Positions 42,845-54,370 of a DNA stretch of 54,420 bases are shown here, piece by piece. The DNA comes from an uncultured Methanobrevibacter sp. GTDB taxonomy: Archaea > Methanobacteriota > Methanobacteria > Methanobacteriales > Methanobacteriaceae. The DNA lies in assembly GCA_902771225.1 (NCBI GenBank), contig CACXWH010000003.1, positions 1 to 54,420 of the forward strand. Direction: 5' to 3'. A program made the position numbers and the translations under genes. The notes under the pieces are model-generated. The model was not told the origin of the DNA and did no database searches. It was given only the letters and a program-made list of their open reading frames with translations. The first letter of the stretch is position 1; every line of letters starts with the position of its first letter.

Positions 42845-44446
42845 ATGAAGGTTTTAATTATCACTGGAAATTTAGCATATCCATTAATAAAAAGTGTTGT
42901 AGCAGATTCATCTCAGAATGTTATGGTACATATTGCAGATACTCAGGTTGCAGCTTTTTTAACTCCTAAAATGATTATTAAAGAAGTTAAAACTTATTTT
43001 GAAGATCAACTGGACGATATTGATTTAATTTTAGTTCCGGGTTTAATAAAAAAAGGAACTCGGGAAATAACAAAAGAACTTGGAATTCCAACATTTAAAG
43101 GCTCTACTGATGGAGCAGATTTGGCAATGGTTTTAAATTTGTTGGATAACATAGAACTATCGGAAGATAAACCTGCAGATAAATTAATCGAAGAAGAAAA
43201 AAGAAAAGAAGCATTCAAAATAATTGAAGACTTTGAAAATGATGCTGAAAATATTGAAAAGCTTCTTAAAAAACCGAATAATATCATGATTGGTAAATTG
43301 CCTGTGGGTGAAGATTTCCCTATGAGGGTTTTAGCCGAAATAGCTAATGCGCCTTTTTTATCAAAAGAAGCATTAATTAACAAATGCCAATATTTTATTG
43401 ATTGTGGAGCAGACATGATAGATATTGGTATGGCTGCAGGGGAAGATTTTTCAGATAAAATACCTGAGTTAATTAATACATTAAGACCCATTGTGGGAGA
43501 CAGGCCTTTGAGTATTGATACATTAAATGCAAATGAAATTAAGGTTGCTGCTGAAAATGGAATTGATTTTGTTTTAAGTGTGGATTTGGGTAATCAATCT
43601 AAAGTAGTTCCATTATTAAAAGAAAAAGGAATTCCTGCAGTTTTGCTTCCAACCAATTATAGTGAAGGAATCACACCAAAAACTCCTGAAGAACGTGTTG
43701 AGTTTATGAATCAATTAATTAAAGATACTGATGGTTTAAAATATGTTGCCGATTTAATTTTAGACCCAGTTAACAGTGCAAGTATTGTGGAGTCAATTAT
43801 TGCATGTAAAGATTTTCATAATATTAATAAAGCACCAATATTTTTTGGTGTAGGTAATGTAACTGAGTTAATGGATGCTGATTCTGGTGGAGTAAACGTA
43901 TTGCTTGCGGGAATAGGTATGGAACTTGGTGTAAGCATATTATTCACTCCAGAAGAAAGTGGAAAAACAAGAGGCAGTGTTTATGAGCTTTCAACCGCAT
44001 CAAAAATGATGTTTCTTGCAAAACATAGAAAATCCATACCTAAAGATTTGGGAATTAACCTTGTTGCATTTAAGGATAAGCATAAAAGAAATGATATTAT
44101 TGTAAATGAATTGGATGGAATTCCTCAAGCAAAACTTTCTAAACCTTTAAGATTTGTTCGTGATAAAGCAGGTAGTTTTAAAATTAATGTGGATTATGGA
44201 ACTACTGTAAGTGAAAGCAGAATTATTGCTACTCATTTTAAGAAAAATAATGCGGATTTAGTCATTGTTGGAAAGAATGCAAAAGAAATCTATGAAGAAA
44301 TAATAAAAAAAGAACTCGTTACTCGCATGGAACATGCAGCTTATCTTGGAAGCGAACTTCAAAAAGCCGAAATTGCAATGATAACGGGTAAAGAATATGT
44401 TCAGGATTTTGAATTATTTAAAAATCCTGACCAATTTAAAAATTAA
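42845..44446 (+). CDS. Dihydropteroate-synthase-related protein
   Basis: A 533-residue protein of the methanogen family annotated as dihydropteroate synthase-like (TIGR00284). The N-terminal 120 residues form a separate Rossmann-like domain; the middle part is a TIM barrel with [19 protein letters not shown] and [13 protein letters not shown], like folate DHPS, and the C-terminal 130 residues form an additional domain. It has been proposed to act in tetrahydromethanopterin synthesis, but the reaction is unproven. The ATG at 42845 follows GAGGGT by 4 bp. It is divergent from porC, leaving a 267-bp region that contains promoters for both. Confidence 0.8.
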   Translation: MKVLIITGNLAYPLIKSVVADSSQNVMVHIADTQVAAFLTPKMIIKEVKTYFEDQLDDIDLILVPGLIKKGTREITKELGIPTFKGSTDGADLAMVLNLLDNIELSEDKPADKLIEEEKRKEAFKIIEDFENDAENIEKLLKKPNNIMIGKLPVGEDFPMRVLAEIANAPFLSKEALINKCQYFIDCGADMIDIGMAAGEDFSDKIPELINTLRPIVGDRPLSIDTLNANEIKVAAENGIDFVLSVDLGNQSKVVPLLKEKGIPAVLLPTNYSEGITPKTPEERVEFMNQLIKDTDGLKYVADLILDPVNSASIVESIIACKDFHNINKAPIFFGVGNVTELMDADSGGVNVLLAGIGMELGVSILFTPEESGKTRGSVYELSTASKMMFLAKHRKSIPKDLGINLVAFKDKHKRNDIIVNELDGIPQAKLSKPLRFVRDKAGSFKINVDYGTTVSESRIIATHFKKNNADLVIVGKNAKEIYEEIIKKELVTRMEHAAYLGSELQKAEIAMITGKEYVQDFELFKNPDQFKN

Positions 44447-44457
44447 TTTTTTTTTAG

Positions 44458-44868
44458 TCATGTAGGATCAACTATATCTCCACCTGGAGTTGAGCCTCCT
44501 CCACTGTCAGAGCCTCCTCCACTATCGGAACCTCCTCCACTGTCAGAGCCTCCTCCACTGTCAGAGCCTCCTCCACTATCGGAACCTCCGCCGCCGGATG
44601 AACTTCCGCCGCCGGATGAACTTCCGCCACTAGATGAAGAACCGCTTGAACTTGGAGTGCTACTTGAACTATGACTTGAACTGGTATCTGAACTATTGCC
44701 AGTTAAAAATGAAAGCAAACTATTATTATTGGTTTTATTGGTGTGGTTTACATCAGTTATATTATTACTTGTATTATTATTTAAACTGGTTGTGTAAACA
44801 ACAGCCCCCATAGTTAATATAATTATTGCAACTATTACTGCCAAAATAACCATATTATCAAATTTCAT
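44458..44868 (-). CDS. Membrane-anchored Ser/Gly-rich repeat protein
   Basis: A 136-residue protein. It has one N-terminal membrane helix (MVILAVIVAIIILTMGAVVY), an Asn/Thr-rich region, a Ser-rich region and then six-residue repeats of the form SGGGSD, ending in PGGDIVDPT. The tail would lie outside the cell as a flexible, acidic linker. Nothing suggests an enzyme. The repeated part is encoded by near-identical 18-bp units, so its length probably changes among strains. It converges with the pterin gene, with 11 bp between. Confidence 0.75.
   Translation of the reverse strand: MKFDNMVILAVIVAIIILTMGAVVYTTSLNNNTSNNITDVNHTNKTNNNSLLSFLTGNSSDTSSSHSSSSTPSSSGSSSSGGSSSGGGSSSGGGGSDSGGGSDSGGGSDSGGGSDSGGGSDSGGGSTPGGDIVDPT
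44492..44581. repeat. Five tandem 18-bp repeats in the Ser/Gly-rich gene
   Basis: Five head-to-tail units of GAGCCTCCTCCACTGTCA-type sequence (plus strand), differing only at two or three positions, with more degenerate units continuing to about 44640. Each encodes SGGGSD or a close variant on the minus strand. The repeat keeps frame, so unit gain or loss would only change tail length. Confidence 0.9.
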
Positions 44869-44998
44869 TTAAACCCTCCAATATTAAATTAGATTAGTAT
44901 TATATTTTATCCATTTATATATATAACTTTTTTCATAAACTTTAATTAATATATTATATACATAAATTAATTAAGTAAAAATATTTTGGTGTTTAAAT

Positions 44999-45853
44999 TT
45001 GCAAAGTGAAGAATTAAGTATTAAAGATATTGATAAAGCTCTTCTAAAAGAGCAATATGTTTCTAATAAGGAAATATCAACTACATTGTTTTTATCTTTT
45101 TTATTGGCTAAGCCAATGTTAATTGAAGGTCCGCCAGGTGTTGGTAAAACAGAACTTGCGAAAGTTGTAGCAAAAACTTTTGATAGGGATTTCTTTAGAA
45201 TTCAATGTTATGAAGGAATTACTTTTGAACAGATTGTTGGTGAATGGAATTATCAAAAACAATTATTGCATTTAGAAGCTGCAAAAAATACGCAGGATAA
45301 AGAGGATACTATTTTTGAAGATGAATATTTTATTAGAAGATCACTTTTAAATGCTTTTTTAAATGATAATGATTCAGTTTTACTTATTGATGAAATTGAC
45401 AAAGCCGATGAGGAAGTTGAAAGTTTTCTCCTCCAAGCATTAGGGGAACAGGAAATAACTATTAATGATTTGGGTACTTTTCAACTGCAAAATGATTTAA
45501 TTGTTATTTTAACTTCTAACTCACAAAGATCACTTTTGGATGAAACTAAAGACAGATGTTTGTTCTTATATATTCCATATCCTAGTGTTGAGAGGGAAAT
45601 TGAAATTGTCAAATCTAAACTTCCGGAAGCTGATGATGATACAGTCTCAAAAGTTGTCAAAATTGTTCATGAAATTAGAAATCTTAATCTGCTTAAAAAA
45701 CCTTCAGTTAGAGGAACTGTTGATTGGGTTAAATCTATTTCAAATTTAAAAACTAAAAATACCTCTGAAGCTATGAAAGAAAGTATTGGTGTAGCTATTA
45801 AAACTGAAAGTGATAAAAAACGTGTTATTAAGGATGTCCTAGATAGGAAATAG
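44999..45853 (+). CDS. MoxR-type AAA+ ATPase
   Basis: A 284-residue AAA+ ATPase with Walker [12 protein letters not shown], Walker [12 protein letters not shown] and sensor 1 [11 protein letters not shown]. MoxR proteins act as chaperones that insert metals or activate partner enzymes, together with a VWA-domain protein. The start is TTG at 44999, supported by GGTGT 7 bp upstream. It is followed 4 bp later by a CoxE-like VWA protein, the usual MoxR partner. Confidence 0.88.
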   Translation: MQSEELSIKDIDKALLKEQYVSNKEISTTLFLSFLLAKPMLIEGPPGVGKTELAKVVAKTFDRDFFRIQCYEGITFEQIVGEWNYQKQLLHLEAAKNTQDKEDTIFEDEYFIRRSLLNAFLNDNDSVLLIDEIDKADEEVESFLLQALGEQEITINDLGTFQLQNDLIVILTSNSQRSLLDETKDRCLFLYIPYPSVEREIEIVKSKLPEADDDTVSKVVKIVHEIRNLNLLKKPSVRGTVDWVKSISNLKTKNTSEAMKESIGVAIKTESDKKRVIKDVLDRK

Positions 45854-45857
45854 TAAT

Positions 45858-47015
45858 ATGGTTGAAAAAATAGTTAACTTATCCAATCAATTGCGGGAAG
45901 CAGGTTTACCGGTTAGTGTTAGAAGCACTTTTTCAGCTAATGAAGTTTATCTTGAACTTGGTGAAATGGATAGGGATTTGCTTCGTACTGCTTTAAGAGC
46001 AATTTATGTTAAAGACAAATATGATATTCCTAAATTCAACAAAATTTTTGAAGAGATTTTCAAAAAAGAAAAGGAAAAATCCGAAGCAGAGGAAATGCTT
46101 GAAAAAGGTAAGGCGTATAGGGGAACAGGCCCCAAATCAAATAAATATATTATTAAAAAACAAAATAATGCCTATAGAAAAGTTCAAAAGGAAAAAATCA
46201 ATAATGAAAAGTTAAAAATGCTGTCTGGCCAACCATTATTGGAAGAAGTTAAAGAACTTGAACGTGACGGAGAATTAATGAACAAAGATTTAACTAAACT
46301 TAATAGATTTGATCCTAGGATGCTTGAAATTTGCCAAAGATTAGGTAGAAGAATAGCTAATAAACGTTCAAGACGTAAAATACGCTCATCTTCTCATAAA
46401 ATAGACATGAGAAAAACTATAAGAGCAAATTTAAAATATGGTGGAGTACCAATTGAACTGGTCATGGCCAAACCAAGACCCCATAAAAATGAACATTTAT
46501 TCTTAAATGATATCAGCGGGTCCTGTGAATGGATTAGCAGCTGGTTTTTCATGTTAATGTTTTCTGCACAAACTGCATTCAAACATTCAAGAACATTTGA
46601 ATTTGATAATAAGGTAATAGAAACAACCGATGCCTTAAAAGAAGAATACTTAATAGATTCATTTGTCAAAGTAAAAGATTTGCGAGTAAAAAATATGATG
46701 GTTCATGGAACCTCAGACATGTACTCTGCATTCAAACAATTCCAGGAAAAAGCAAATTTAAATAATAAATCCTATGTAATAATACTATCTGATTGCAGAG
46801 ATTGGGCAGGTCCAAAACAAAATGGAATACCTGCAAGCGTACATTTAATAGAAGAGATGGTTCGTGACTCTAAAAAAGTTGTAATTCTAAATCCTGAAGA
46901 TAGGAATAAATGGGATATAGTTGACAGTTGTGTTTCACTTTATGAAGATGCTGGAGCACATGTATTTGAAGTTAATACGCTTAATCAATTAGCTCAATTT
47001 GTAGAGCAAATGTAG
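45858..47015 (+). CDS. CoxE-like VWA-domain protein
   Basis: A 385-residue protein whose C-terminal half is a von Willebrand A domain. Its MIDAS motif is [10 protein letters not shown] (DxSxS, near residue 220) with later T and D ligands. The N-terminal half is charged and helical and contains [15 protein letters not shown]. CoxE-type proteins bind MoxR ATPases and target them to client enzymes. It follows the MoxR gene by 4 bp and precedes the tRNA thiolation gene by 8 bp. The client is unknown. Confidence 0.85.
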   Translation: MVEKIVNLSNQLREAGLPVSVRSTFSANEVYLELGEMDRDLLRTALRAIYVKDKYDIPKFNKIFEEIFKKEKEKSEAEEMLEKGKAYRGTGPKSNKYIIKKQNNAYRKVQKEKINNEKLKMLSGQPLLEEVKELERDGELMNKDLTKLNRFDPRMLEICQRLGRRIANKRSRRKIRSSSHKIDMRKTIRANLKYGGVPIELVMAKPRPHKNEHLFLNDISGSCEWISSWFFMLMFSAQTAFKHSRTFEFDNKVIETTDALKEEYLIDSFVKVKDLRVKNMMVHGTSDMYSAFKQFQEKANLNNKSYVIILSDCRDWAGPKQNGIPASVHLIEEMVRDSKKVVILNPEDRNKWDIVDSCVSLYEDAGAHVFEVNTLNQLAQFVEQM

Positions 47016-47023
47016 GTGAAAAT

Positions 47024-47944
47024 ATGGATTGTACCAAATGCGGTAATCCTAATGTCATTATTAAAAAAGAACAATCCGGTCAATATTTATGTAAAGATTG
47101 TTTTATAGAATCAATTGAAAAAAAGGTTATTAAAACTGTTAGAAAAGAAAAATTACTGGATAAGGGAGATAAAGTTTTAGTTGCCCTTTCTGGTGGAAAA
47201 GATAGTGTAACAACACTTGAAATATTAAATTCTTTTCGTGAAATGAATATTATTGATATCTGTGCCGTAACAGTAGATGAAGGAATCGATAATTATCGCC
47301 AGGATGGTGTTGATATAGCTATTCGCCATGCTGAACGATTGGGCATAGAGCACAAAGTAGTTTCACTGAAAGATACTTATGGCATTACATTAGATGAAAT
47401 AATGCAAAAACCTAATCATAAGGGTTCATGTTCATACTGTGGTGTTTTTAGAAGAACAATAATTAATAAGGCCGCCCGTGAAATGGGAGCAACAAAAATT
47501 GCCACAGGCCATAACTTAGATGATGAAGTTCAGGCAATAATGATGAATTATCTGGAAGGTAATACTGATAATTTAACTAAATTAGGTGCTAAAACAGAAT
47601 CGAAAGCAGAAGAGTTCACTGTTAAAATCAAACCATTGCGTGAAATTCCAGAACGTGAAATTGGTTTGTATGTTGTTGCAAAAGAATTGGAAGTTCACTT
47701 TGCAAGTTGTCCATATGCGCAACAGTCATTTAGAGGTGAAGTCTCAGAAGTAATAAATAAATTAAGTGAAGCACATCCAACTATTAAATATTCAACATTA
47801 CGAGGATATGATAAAATTAAAAATGCACTTAATGATGATTTTAGAAAAGATTATGCTCATGGAAGATGTGTAAAATGCGGTGAACCTGCAGCTAATAAAT
47901 TATGCAAAGCATGTTCATTTATAGAAGAATTAAAAGGTGATTAA
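47024..47944 (+). CDS. ttuA: tRNA 2-thiolation enzyme, TtuA/NcsA family
   Basis: A 306-residue enzyme. MDCTKCGNP...YLCKDC and a C-terminal [16 protein letters not shown] form two zinc fingers; VALSGGKDS near residue 55 is the PP-loop for [14 protein letters not shown] and ASCPYAQ hold the catalytic and cluster cysteines. The family puts sulfur into tRNA, either at U54 in TtuA or at wobble U34 in NcsA. It starts 8 bp after the CoxE-like gene and its stop adjoins the start of a ubiquitin-like sulfur carrier gene, which supports the thiolation role. Which tRNA position is modified cannot be read from the sequence. Confidence 0.88.
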   Translation: MDCTKCGNPNVIIKKEQSGQYLCKDCFIESIEKKVIKTVRKEKLLDKGDKVLVALSGGKDSVTTLEILNSFREMNIIDICAVTVDEGIDNYRQDGVDIAIRHAERLGIEHKVVSLKDTYGITLDEIMQKPNHKGSCSYCGVFRRTIINKAAREMGATKIATGHNLDDEVQAIMMNYLEGNTDNLTKLGAKTESKAEEFTVKIKPLREIPEREIGLYVVAKELEVHFASCPYAQQSFRGEVSEVINKLSEAHPTIKYSTLRGYDKIKNALNDDFRKDYAHGRCVKCGEPAANKLCKACSFIEELKGD

Positions 47945-48148
47945 ATGTCTTTTACTTTAAAATATACAAATGTTTCAGAATCAAGAGAAATACCTAATGA
48001 AAATTACACAATTAAAGATCTGATTATGGAATTGGGTTTATCAAGTCAAACTGTTGTATCAAAACAAAATGATGAACTGGTTATAGAAGATACTGTAATA
48101 AATGACGGCGATGAAATAAAATTAATCCAGATAATATATGGAGGCTAA
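47945..48148 (+). CDS. Ubiquitin-like sulfur carrier protein (TtuB/MoaD/ThiS fold)
   Basis: A 67-residue beta-grasp protein ending in IIYGG. The C-terminal diglycine is where sulfur is carried as a thiocarboxylate in TtuB, ThiS and SAMP proteins. It starts immediately after the TtuA-like gene (overlap-free, 0 bp), so it is probably the sulfur donor for that enzyme. It may also serve as a protein modifier, as SAMPs do. Confidence 0.88.
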   Translation: MSFTLKYTNVSESREIPNENYTIKDLIMELGLSSQTVVSKQNDELVIEDTVINDGDEIKLIQIIYGG

Positions 48149-48150
48149 CT

Positions 48151-49011
48151 TTGAAAATTAGTTATGAATGCGGGGCATGTTTTTTAAGGCAAGCTCGTGA
48201 AGCTATGGATTTAGCAACAGATGATGAGGATTTAAAAATAGAAATTAATAATGAAATTTTTAAATTTCTGGCCACTACATTTAAAAAAGGAACTAATTCT
48301 AATAAAACCGGTTCTTATATTCATAATCTTGTAAAAAATAGAACTAATTGTCCGGACCCATATATAAATGAAAAAAAATTGGGTAATGAAATTGCATTAA
48401 AGTATCTTCCTTTAGCAAAAAATATTTTAAAAGAAAATGATACTTTAGAAAATCGAGTTAAAATAGCTATTGTCGGTAACATATTGGATTTCGGTGCCTT
48501 TGAATTGGGTGATGACATTGAAAAATTTATTAAAGATGCTTTGGGAAAAGATTTGGCTGTTAAAGATATCAAACCTTTTGAAAATTCCCTTCAAAAATAT
48601 GATAAATTATTATATTTGGTTGATAATACAGGAGAAATCGTATTTGATAAATTATTATTGTCTAAAATTAAAGAATATGATATTGACATTACAATCGCCG
48701 TTAAATCCAAACCAATTTTAAATGATGCCTGTATGGAAGATGCGATAAATACTGGCCTTGACAAATTTGGCGAAATTGTTGAGATTGGTGCTGGAACTGT
48801 TGGTTATGTTGATAGTGAAATTTCTGAGGAGTTTAGAGAAATTTTTAATCAGCATAAATTCATAATATCTAAAGGAATGGGTAATTATGAAGGATTAACG
48901 GAAATTGATTTATCCAATAAAGATGTTTATTTTTTACTTTGTGCTAAATGCACTACTATAGCAAAGGACATAGGAGTTAACTTACACGACATGCTACTTT
49001 TTAAAAAATAG
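48151..49011 (+). CDS. DUF89 family damage-control phosphatase-like protein
   Basis: A 286-residue archaeal DUF89 protein. The N-terminal CGACFLRQAREA, the central LYLVDNTGEIVFDKLLL with the catalytic-site Asp and Asn, and LCAKCTTIAKDIGV near the end are family features. Members are metal-dependent phosphatases that remove harmful sugar or cofactor phosphates. The start is TTG (48151) with GGAGG 6 bp upstream, 2 bp after the sulfur carrier stop. The substrate is unknown. Confidence 0.85.
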   Translation: MKISYECGACFLRQAREAMDLATDDEDLKIEINNEIFKFLATTFKKGTNSNKTGSYIHNLVKNRTNCPDPYINEKKLGNEIALKYLPLAKNILKENDTLENRVKIAIVGNILDFGAFELGDDIEKFIKDALGKDLAVKDIKPFENSLQKYDKLLYLVDNTGEIVFDKLLLSKIKEYDIDITIAVKSKPILNDACMEDAINTGLDKFGEIVEIGAGTVGYVDSEISEEFREIFNQHKFIISKGMGNYEGLTEIDLSNKDVYFLLCAKCTTIAKDIGVNLHDMLLFKK

Positions 49012-49018
49012 TGATAAT

Positions 49019-49756
49019 ATGAATATTGCTTTTATAGGATTTGGAAAAGTTGCCTATACCCTTTCAAGGTTAATCAAATCTCCAGATATTAATTTTCTAA
49101 CGTCAACTGAAAAAAGGTCTAATGACACCATTGATTTAATAAATAAATCAAATATTGAAGTTTATGATTCATTTAGAGAGGCTTTGGAAAATTCGGAAAT
49201 TATCATTTCTGCAGTAACTCCATCAAAAGCCGTTGAAGTTGCTGATATGTATGGACCATATTGCAATGGAATTTATTTGGATTTAAATAATATATCTCCA
49301 GATACATCAGAAAAGATTAGCAATGTTGTTGATAATTTTGTTGATGGTGCGATTATTGGAAAAATCGATTCAAAAAATCCTACCTTGTTTTTGTCAGGTG
49401 AGAACGCACATAAATTATTATTTTTAAATGATTTTTTAAATGTCAATATTATTTCGGACAATATTGGTGATGCATCTAAATTGAAATTGCTTAGAAGCAC
49501 ATACACCAAGTCACTATCTGTTTTATTGATAGAAACATATGATTTGGCTAAAAAACTAGATTTGGAAGATGAATTTTTTGACACTTTGTCAATAACTGAT
49601 GGGGATGATTTTAAAGACAAATCCCTTTCCAGAATAAATAATACTTTAAAATCTTCAAAAAGAAAAGCAGAAGAACTTGAAGAAATTTTAAATTATTTTA
49701 ATAGTGATGAGTTAGATATGGTTAATGCCGCCCTAAATAAACTTAAGCAATTTTAA
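49019..49756 (+). CDS. NAD(P)-binding dehydrogenase-like protein with DUF1932 domain
   Basis: A 245-residue protein. The N-terminus MNIAFIGFGKVAYTLSRLI is a Rossmann dinucleotide-binding motif of the 6-phosphogluconate/3-hydroxyisobutyrate dehydrogenase type, and the second half (LKLLRSTYTKSLSVLLIETY) matches the helical DUF1932 domain. The substrate is unknown. It is the last gene in the run starting at moxR and overlaps the convergent gene at 49743 by 14 bp. Confidence 0.8.
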   Translation: MNIAFIGFGKVAYTLSRLIKSPDINFLTSTEKRSNDTIDLINKSNIEVYDSFREALENSEIIISAVTPSKAVEVADMYGPYCNGIYLDLNNISPDTSEKISNVVDNFVDGAIIGKIDSKNPTLFLSGENAHKLLFLNDFLNVNIISDNIGDASKLKLLRSTYTKSLSVLLIETYDLAKKLDLEDEFFDTLSITDGDDFKDKSLSRINNTLKSSKRKAEELEEILNYFNSDELDMVNAALNKLKQF

Positions 49757-51014
49757 CGTTGATTTTATATCCTTTTTTATCTTTTTTACTTTTTGCAGTA
49801 ACAGGAATAAAATGAGAGTCCATAATATATCTTAAATAAGTTACTTCTTTTGCAGGTAATCTTAAATTAGTTTTAATCTTTTTACCTTCACTTTTAATTT
49901 GAACTGAAATTTTATTGTTTTTATCAACATATAAATCCCCATTCAAGTTTTCCTTCATTATTTTTGTTTCAAATCGTGTAAGATTTAAACCGGCATTAAG
50001 TTCTAATGGAACATCATTAACTTCAATATTTCCCTGTCTGAAGTTATTATTCGCTTCTTTTGCACTCATTCCCTCCGTAGTTTTTGATGCAACATACCAT
50101 GCCCTTTCAATTACTTTAGAAACTTTTTGCATTTCCGGAATAACTCCTTTAGATTCATATCTTTTCATTAAATCCATCACTTCTTTTTTCGTGACGTCTT
50201 CTTCAATGGAACTTATTGCGAGACGAGTCATAACAGGACCATAATCTGACCTTCTAAATGATGCCCAAACAGATTCGGGATTGGAATAAACTCTTTTTTT
50301 AATAATTTGATTTATTGTCTCACCATTTAAATAAGCTATTTTTGTAAGGTTTCCTCTTGAATAGGTATTCATCCTTTTATAAATGCTGTTCCAGTCACGG
50401 TCAAAATTAATATTGTTTTTTTCAATTTCTCTTTCAAGAATTTCCACACTTGATTTGGGAAGTAATTTTTTAATTTCACCGGTTATAACATAATCGTTAT
50501 CAATAATGGACTGCCGAATTAAACGACCGGAATATTTTTCTTTTTTAAGCTCTTTTACAATATGAAATTTTAGTTTGGAGCCTAAAAATTCATTTAATGC
50601 ATACCATCTTATTTCATTTCTATTTGTGTAATTTTTTGGCATTCCAACGAAATTGCCTTCATCAATAAATTTTTGGGCTTTGGAAGCAATTTCGTTTAGT
50701 GAAATACTTGCTGATGTAATATAGTCTGTTGCACCGTCATCAATCATTTTTTGAAGTCTGATGGGAACACTGTATGAGAGAACCAGTCTGTGATGAAGAC
50801 CTTCAAATGATTTGATTTCATCTGCACCTAAAGCCAGTGCCATTTCGCTTCTGGCTTCGAAACTTGTAAAAAATGGAGCGTGATTGGCACTAAAACCTTT
50901 ATTTAAATATACTACTAACTTTTTAGATTCATTATCAGCAATTTTTCGAGCTTCTTTAATTAATTTTTCATGTCCTTTATGCACAGGATCAAAATCTGCA
51001 CTTATACAAATCAA
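49743..51014 (-). CDS. HIGH-motif nucleotidyltransferase (TmcAL-like family)
   Basis: A 423-residue protein beginning MICISADFDPVHKGHEKLI, where HKGH is the nucleotide-binding HxGH motif, followed by SASISLNEIASKAQ and YSGRLIRQSI. This resembles TmcAL, the bacterial enzyme that puts acetate on the wobble cytidine of tRNA-Met, but the archaeal members have an extra C-terminal region (about residues 330-423) and may do something else. The TTG at 51014 is chosen since GGTG lies 6 bp upstream and it matches the family start; a TTG at 51026 is also in frame. Confidence 0.7.
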   Translation of the reverse strand: MICISADFDPVHKGHEKLIKEARKIADNESKKLVVYLNKGFSANHAPFFTSFEARSEMALALGADEIKSFEGLHHRLVLSYSVPIRLQKMIDDGATDYITSASISLNEIASKAQKFIDEGNFVGMPKNYTNRNEIRWYALNEFLGSKLKFHIVKELKKEKYSGRLIRQSIIDNDYVITGEIKKLLPKSSVEILEREIEKNNINFDRDWNSIYKRMNTYSRGNLTKIAYLNGETINQIIKKRVYSNPESVWASFRRSDYGPVMTRLAISSIEEDVTKKEVMDLMKRYESKGVIPEMQKVSKVIERAWYVASKTTEGMSAKEANNNFRQGNIEVNDVPLELNAGLNLTRFETKIMKENLNGDLYVDKNNKISVQIKSEGKKIKTNLRLPAKEVTYLRYIMDSHFIPVTAKSKKDKKGYKINVKIA

Positions 51015-51044
51015 AATAAACACCAAAAAAAGAATTTTAAGAGA

Positions 51045-51524
51045 TTAATCTATTAATCTCATTATACCACATATTATTAACCATATTCCAATCAATGTGC
51101 CCAAAATAATTGGATCGGCAACATAAGAACCAATTATAATATAACATACACCTAATATGATTCCGATTATTCCAATGTAAAATCCATATTTGGAGTTACG
51201 ATTGTTAATTAATGAAACGACACCTGCAATAATCAATATAATTCCTGCTAAGTAAAGACTTATTCCAGCTAAAAATGCAAATATTGCTGGATTAAATATT
51301 AATCCGATACTTATTAAAAGAAGCACCACTCCCAAAGATAAATCAGCAATGGCACCATATTTGTTATAGTCAACTATTGAAATTCCCATCATTAATGAAT
51401 AAATGGATATGAATAAAACAGATAATCCAATTATTGCACTGGGAGTTATCACTCCAAGCAATGGAAATGAAATAATCATTATTCCAAAGATAATGGCAAG
51501 TAAACTAACGATTTTATTTTTCAT
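51045..51524 (-). CDS. DUF308 (HdeD-like) membrane protein
   Basis: A 159-residue protein with six membrane helices in about three pairs, small loops and repeated G-rich helices such as GIISF, LYLAGIILIIAGVVSL and GIILGVCYIIIG. This is the DUF308/HdeD layout. HdeD is linked to acid stress in enterobacteria, but no role is known for archaeal members. It lies 42 bp downstream of the radical SAM gene on the same strand. Confidence 0.8.
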   Translation of the reverse strand: MKNKIVSLLAIIFGIMIISFPLLGVITPSAIIGLSVLFISIYSLMMGISIVDYNKYGAIADLSLGVVLLLISIGLIFNPAIFAFLAGISLYLAGIILIIAGVVSLINNRNSKYGFYIGIIGIILGVCYIIIGSYVADPIILGTLIGIWLIICGIMRLID

Positions 51525-51566
51525 CTATAAATCCTCCAATACAATAATATTAATATTTTATATTAT

Positions 51567-52649
51567 TTAATATAATGTGATATGTTTTATTTTAACTGTG
51601 GATTGGTTCATATCAGAATTTTTCACTTCAGCCAACCATTCATCTTTACACTCACAGTCATATTCAATAATACTTTGAGTTAAATTACAATCAATAATCA
51701 TATGTTTTAAATCTTTATTGCATTTTTTACAATTATAAGGACCTCTTCTTGAACCAAATCCTGACGTATCAAGAAGTGAGGGAATATCAACTTCACGTCT
51801 AACTGTATTGATAATTTCTATACAGCTCCAAATCCATGGGGGTTGATAAGCACCTTTCCTCCATAATCTTTCGATTAGTGTTCCGCTATGGATTGTAGCA
51901 GGACAGAAGGATAATCTATCCACACCAATGGCTTTGCAGTCTTTTGCAGTTTGTATTGCTTCAGCTATTGCCTGTGATTCACTTAAAAGAATAGGCTTTA
52001 CAAAAATATATGCTTTGGATTTAAGGTTATATCCTTTTTTGTCTCTTAAATCCTGCATCAATTCAACAGCATCTTTGAAATCATTAAAAGTAAATCCTTT
52101 ATTTATTTTATTTAATCTGGTATAATCATTGGATGTTTCAAGACCGATACTTACTTCAAATAATCTATCTCCAATAATATTAAAAATATCATCCAAATAT
52201 TCTTCTTTTACATATTCCGGTCTTGATTCAACAATAATTTCCGAAACGTTTTTCATATCCGCTAGTGTGGTTAATATTTCATCACGTGCAGCTATTGGAA
52301 GTTCATAAGGATTTAAAAAACTGCCTGATGCGAATAATTTTACAGCTATTTTCTCTTCATTTTCAATGTCAAATCGTGATAGGTGATCGTTGAATATGTC
52401 AAGAATGGTTTTGCTGTCAATCGGTTCTAATGTACAATCAGATACATAACTGCACATTGTACATCCGCCACTATCTCCTAATGCCCAAGAGCATCCGGGT
52501 GTTGGAAGAATTATAAATAGTGTTTTTGAAATGCCGTCATAGGTTAAATCATCATTATACCAACTTGCACCAACTTGTTCTGGTGTCTTAGGCTCTTTTC
52601 GCTCAAAAGCCCTACTTCGAATTTCTTTACATAAGTTTTCAATTTCCAT
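51567..52649 (-). CDS. raSEA: Archaeosine biosynthesis radical SAM protein RaSEA
   Basis: A 360-residue radical SAM enzyme. The cluster region is PGCSWALGDSGGCTMCSYVSDC, with the cluster cysteines in the part after GGC, and KLFASGSFLNPYELP follows as in the Elp3/TIGR01210 group. Near the C-terminus, CKKC and CEC cysteines probably bind zinc. RaSEA converts the ArcS-made lysine adduct of preQ0-tRNA to archaeosine at position 15. No arcS gene is in the window. GGAATTATAATATT-type AT-rich sequence precedes the start and no strong ribosome binding site is seen. Confidence 0.85.
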   Translation of the reverse strand: MEIENLCKEIRSRAFERKEPKTPEQVGASWYNDDLTYDGISKTLFIILPTPGCSWALGDSGGCTMCSYVSDCTLEPIDSKTILDIFNDHLSRFDIENEEKIAVKLFASGSFLNPYELPIAARDEILTTLADMKNVSEIIVESRPEYVKEEYLDDIFNIIGDRLFEVSIGLETSNDYTRLNKINKGFTFNDFKDAVELMQDLRDKKGYNLKSKAYIFVKPILLSESQAIAEAIQTAKDCKAIGVDRLSFCPATIHSGTLIERLWRKGAYQPPWIWSCIEIINTVRREVDIPSLLDTSGFGSRRGPYNCKKCNKDLKHMIIDCNLTQSIIEYDCECKDEWLAEVKNSDMNQSTVKIKHITLY

Positions 52650-52729
52650 TATAATATTATTGGAATTATGTTATAATTAAAATTGTTGTTAAAAAAAGTA
52701 TTGTTATTAAGTTGTGTATATGTGTTTTA

Positions 52730-53723
<994 letters not shown>

Positions 53724-53762
53724 TTATCACCAATTAAATTATATGTATTGGTATATATAAAG

Positions 53763-54370
53763 TAATTTTTATTTAATTTAATTAGAAAGTTTTAAATAGG
53801 TATTATTTTTTTGGGGTTATTTATTTATAAATAATTTAATAATATCTGATAAGTATTACAAATTTATTTTTTTTTATTACTTTTAATTTTGTTATCGGTG
53901 ATTGCAACAGTTTGAAAATTTTTAATTTAAAAATAAATATAAATTATTATTTTTTTAATATAAGTAATAATATTAATTATATTTTTTATTAATCTATTTT
54001 AAATTATTTATTATTATTTATATTTAGTTTTGCAATTTATTTTAATTAATTTTGTTAGTATAATATCTCCATCTATTAGATGTGCTATATGTTTTATGGC
54101 GATGACCTAAGTCTTATTGTATTTGACAATTATGACTATGATGGTTGCTTTTCCGCATGTAGCTATAATTTATCATATTTATTGATTATATTTTTATTCA
54201 TTGAATATGCTTTCATGAGTACCTGAGTTTTTTCGGGTATGATGTTGGTTTTGTAGATGTGGTGAAATTTGGTTATAGAACTTTTTATGACACAAATTTT
54301 AGTGTAATTACTCGTCTATATTTTTTTAGCGTACTTCATAATTTATTTTTATTATGTCTGTTATGTGTTC
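53763..54370. other. Long AT-rich non-coding stretch before the 16S rRNA gene
   Basis: About 600 bp without a credible gene, ending at the 16S rRNA. The left part is AT-rich and low in complexity. The right 300 bp are more complex and have small hairpins, such as CATCT-ATT-AGATG (54070-54082) and TACCTGA/TCGGGTA with a G-U pair (54220-54239), as expected for the leader of an rRNA transcript. I cannot pick the rRNA promoter or the processing stem with confidence. One GTATTAC copy occurs at 53853-53859. Confidence 0.5.

Noticed and set aside
54070-54239. The rRNA leader hairpins as a tRNA, 7S RNA or 16S processing stem
   Set aside because: No cloverleaf or SRP-like GC-rich motif is present, and the partner strand of a processing stem would lie after the 16S gene, outside the window.
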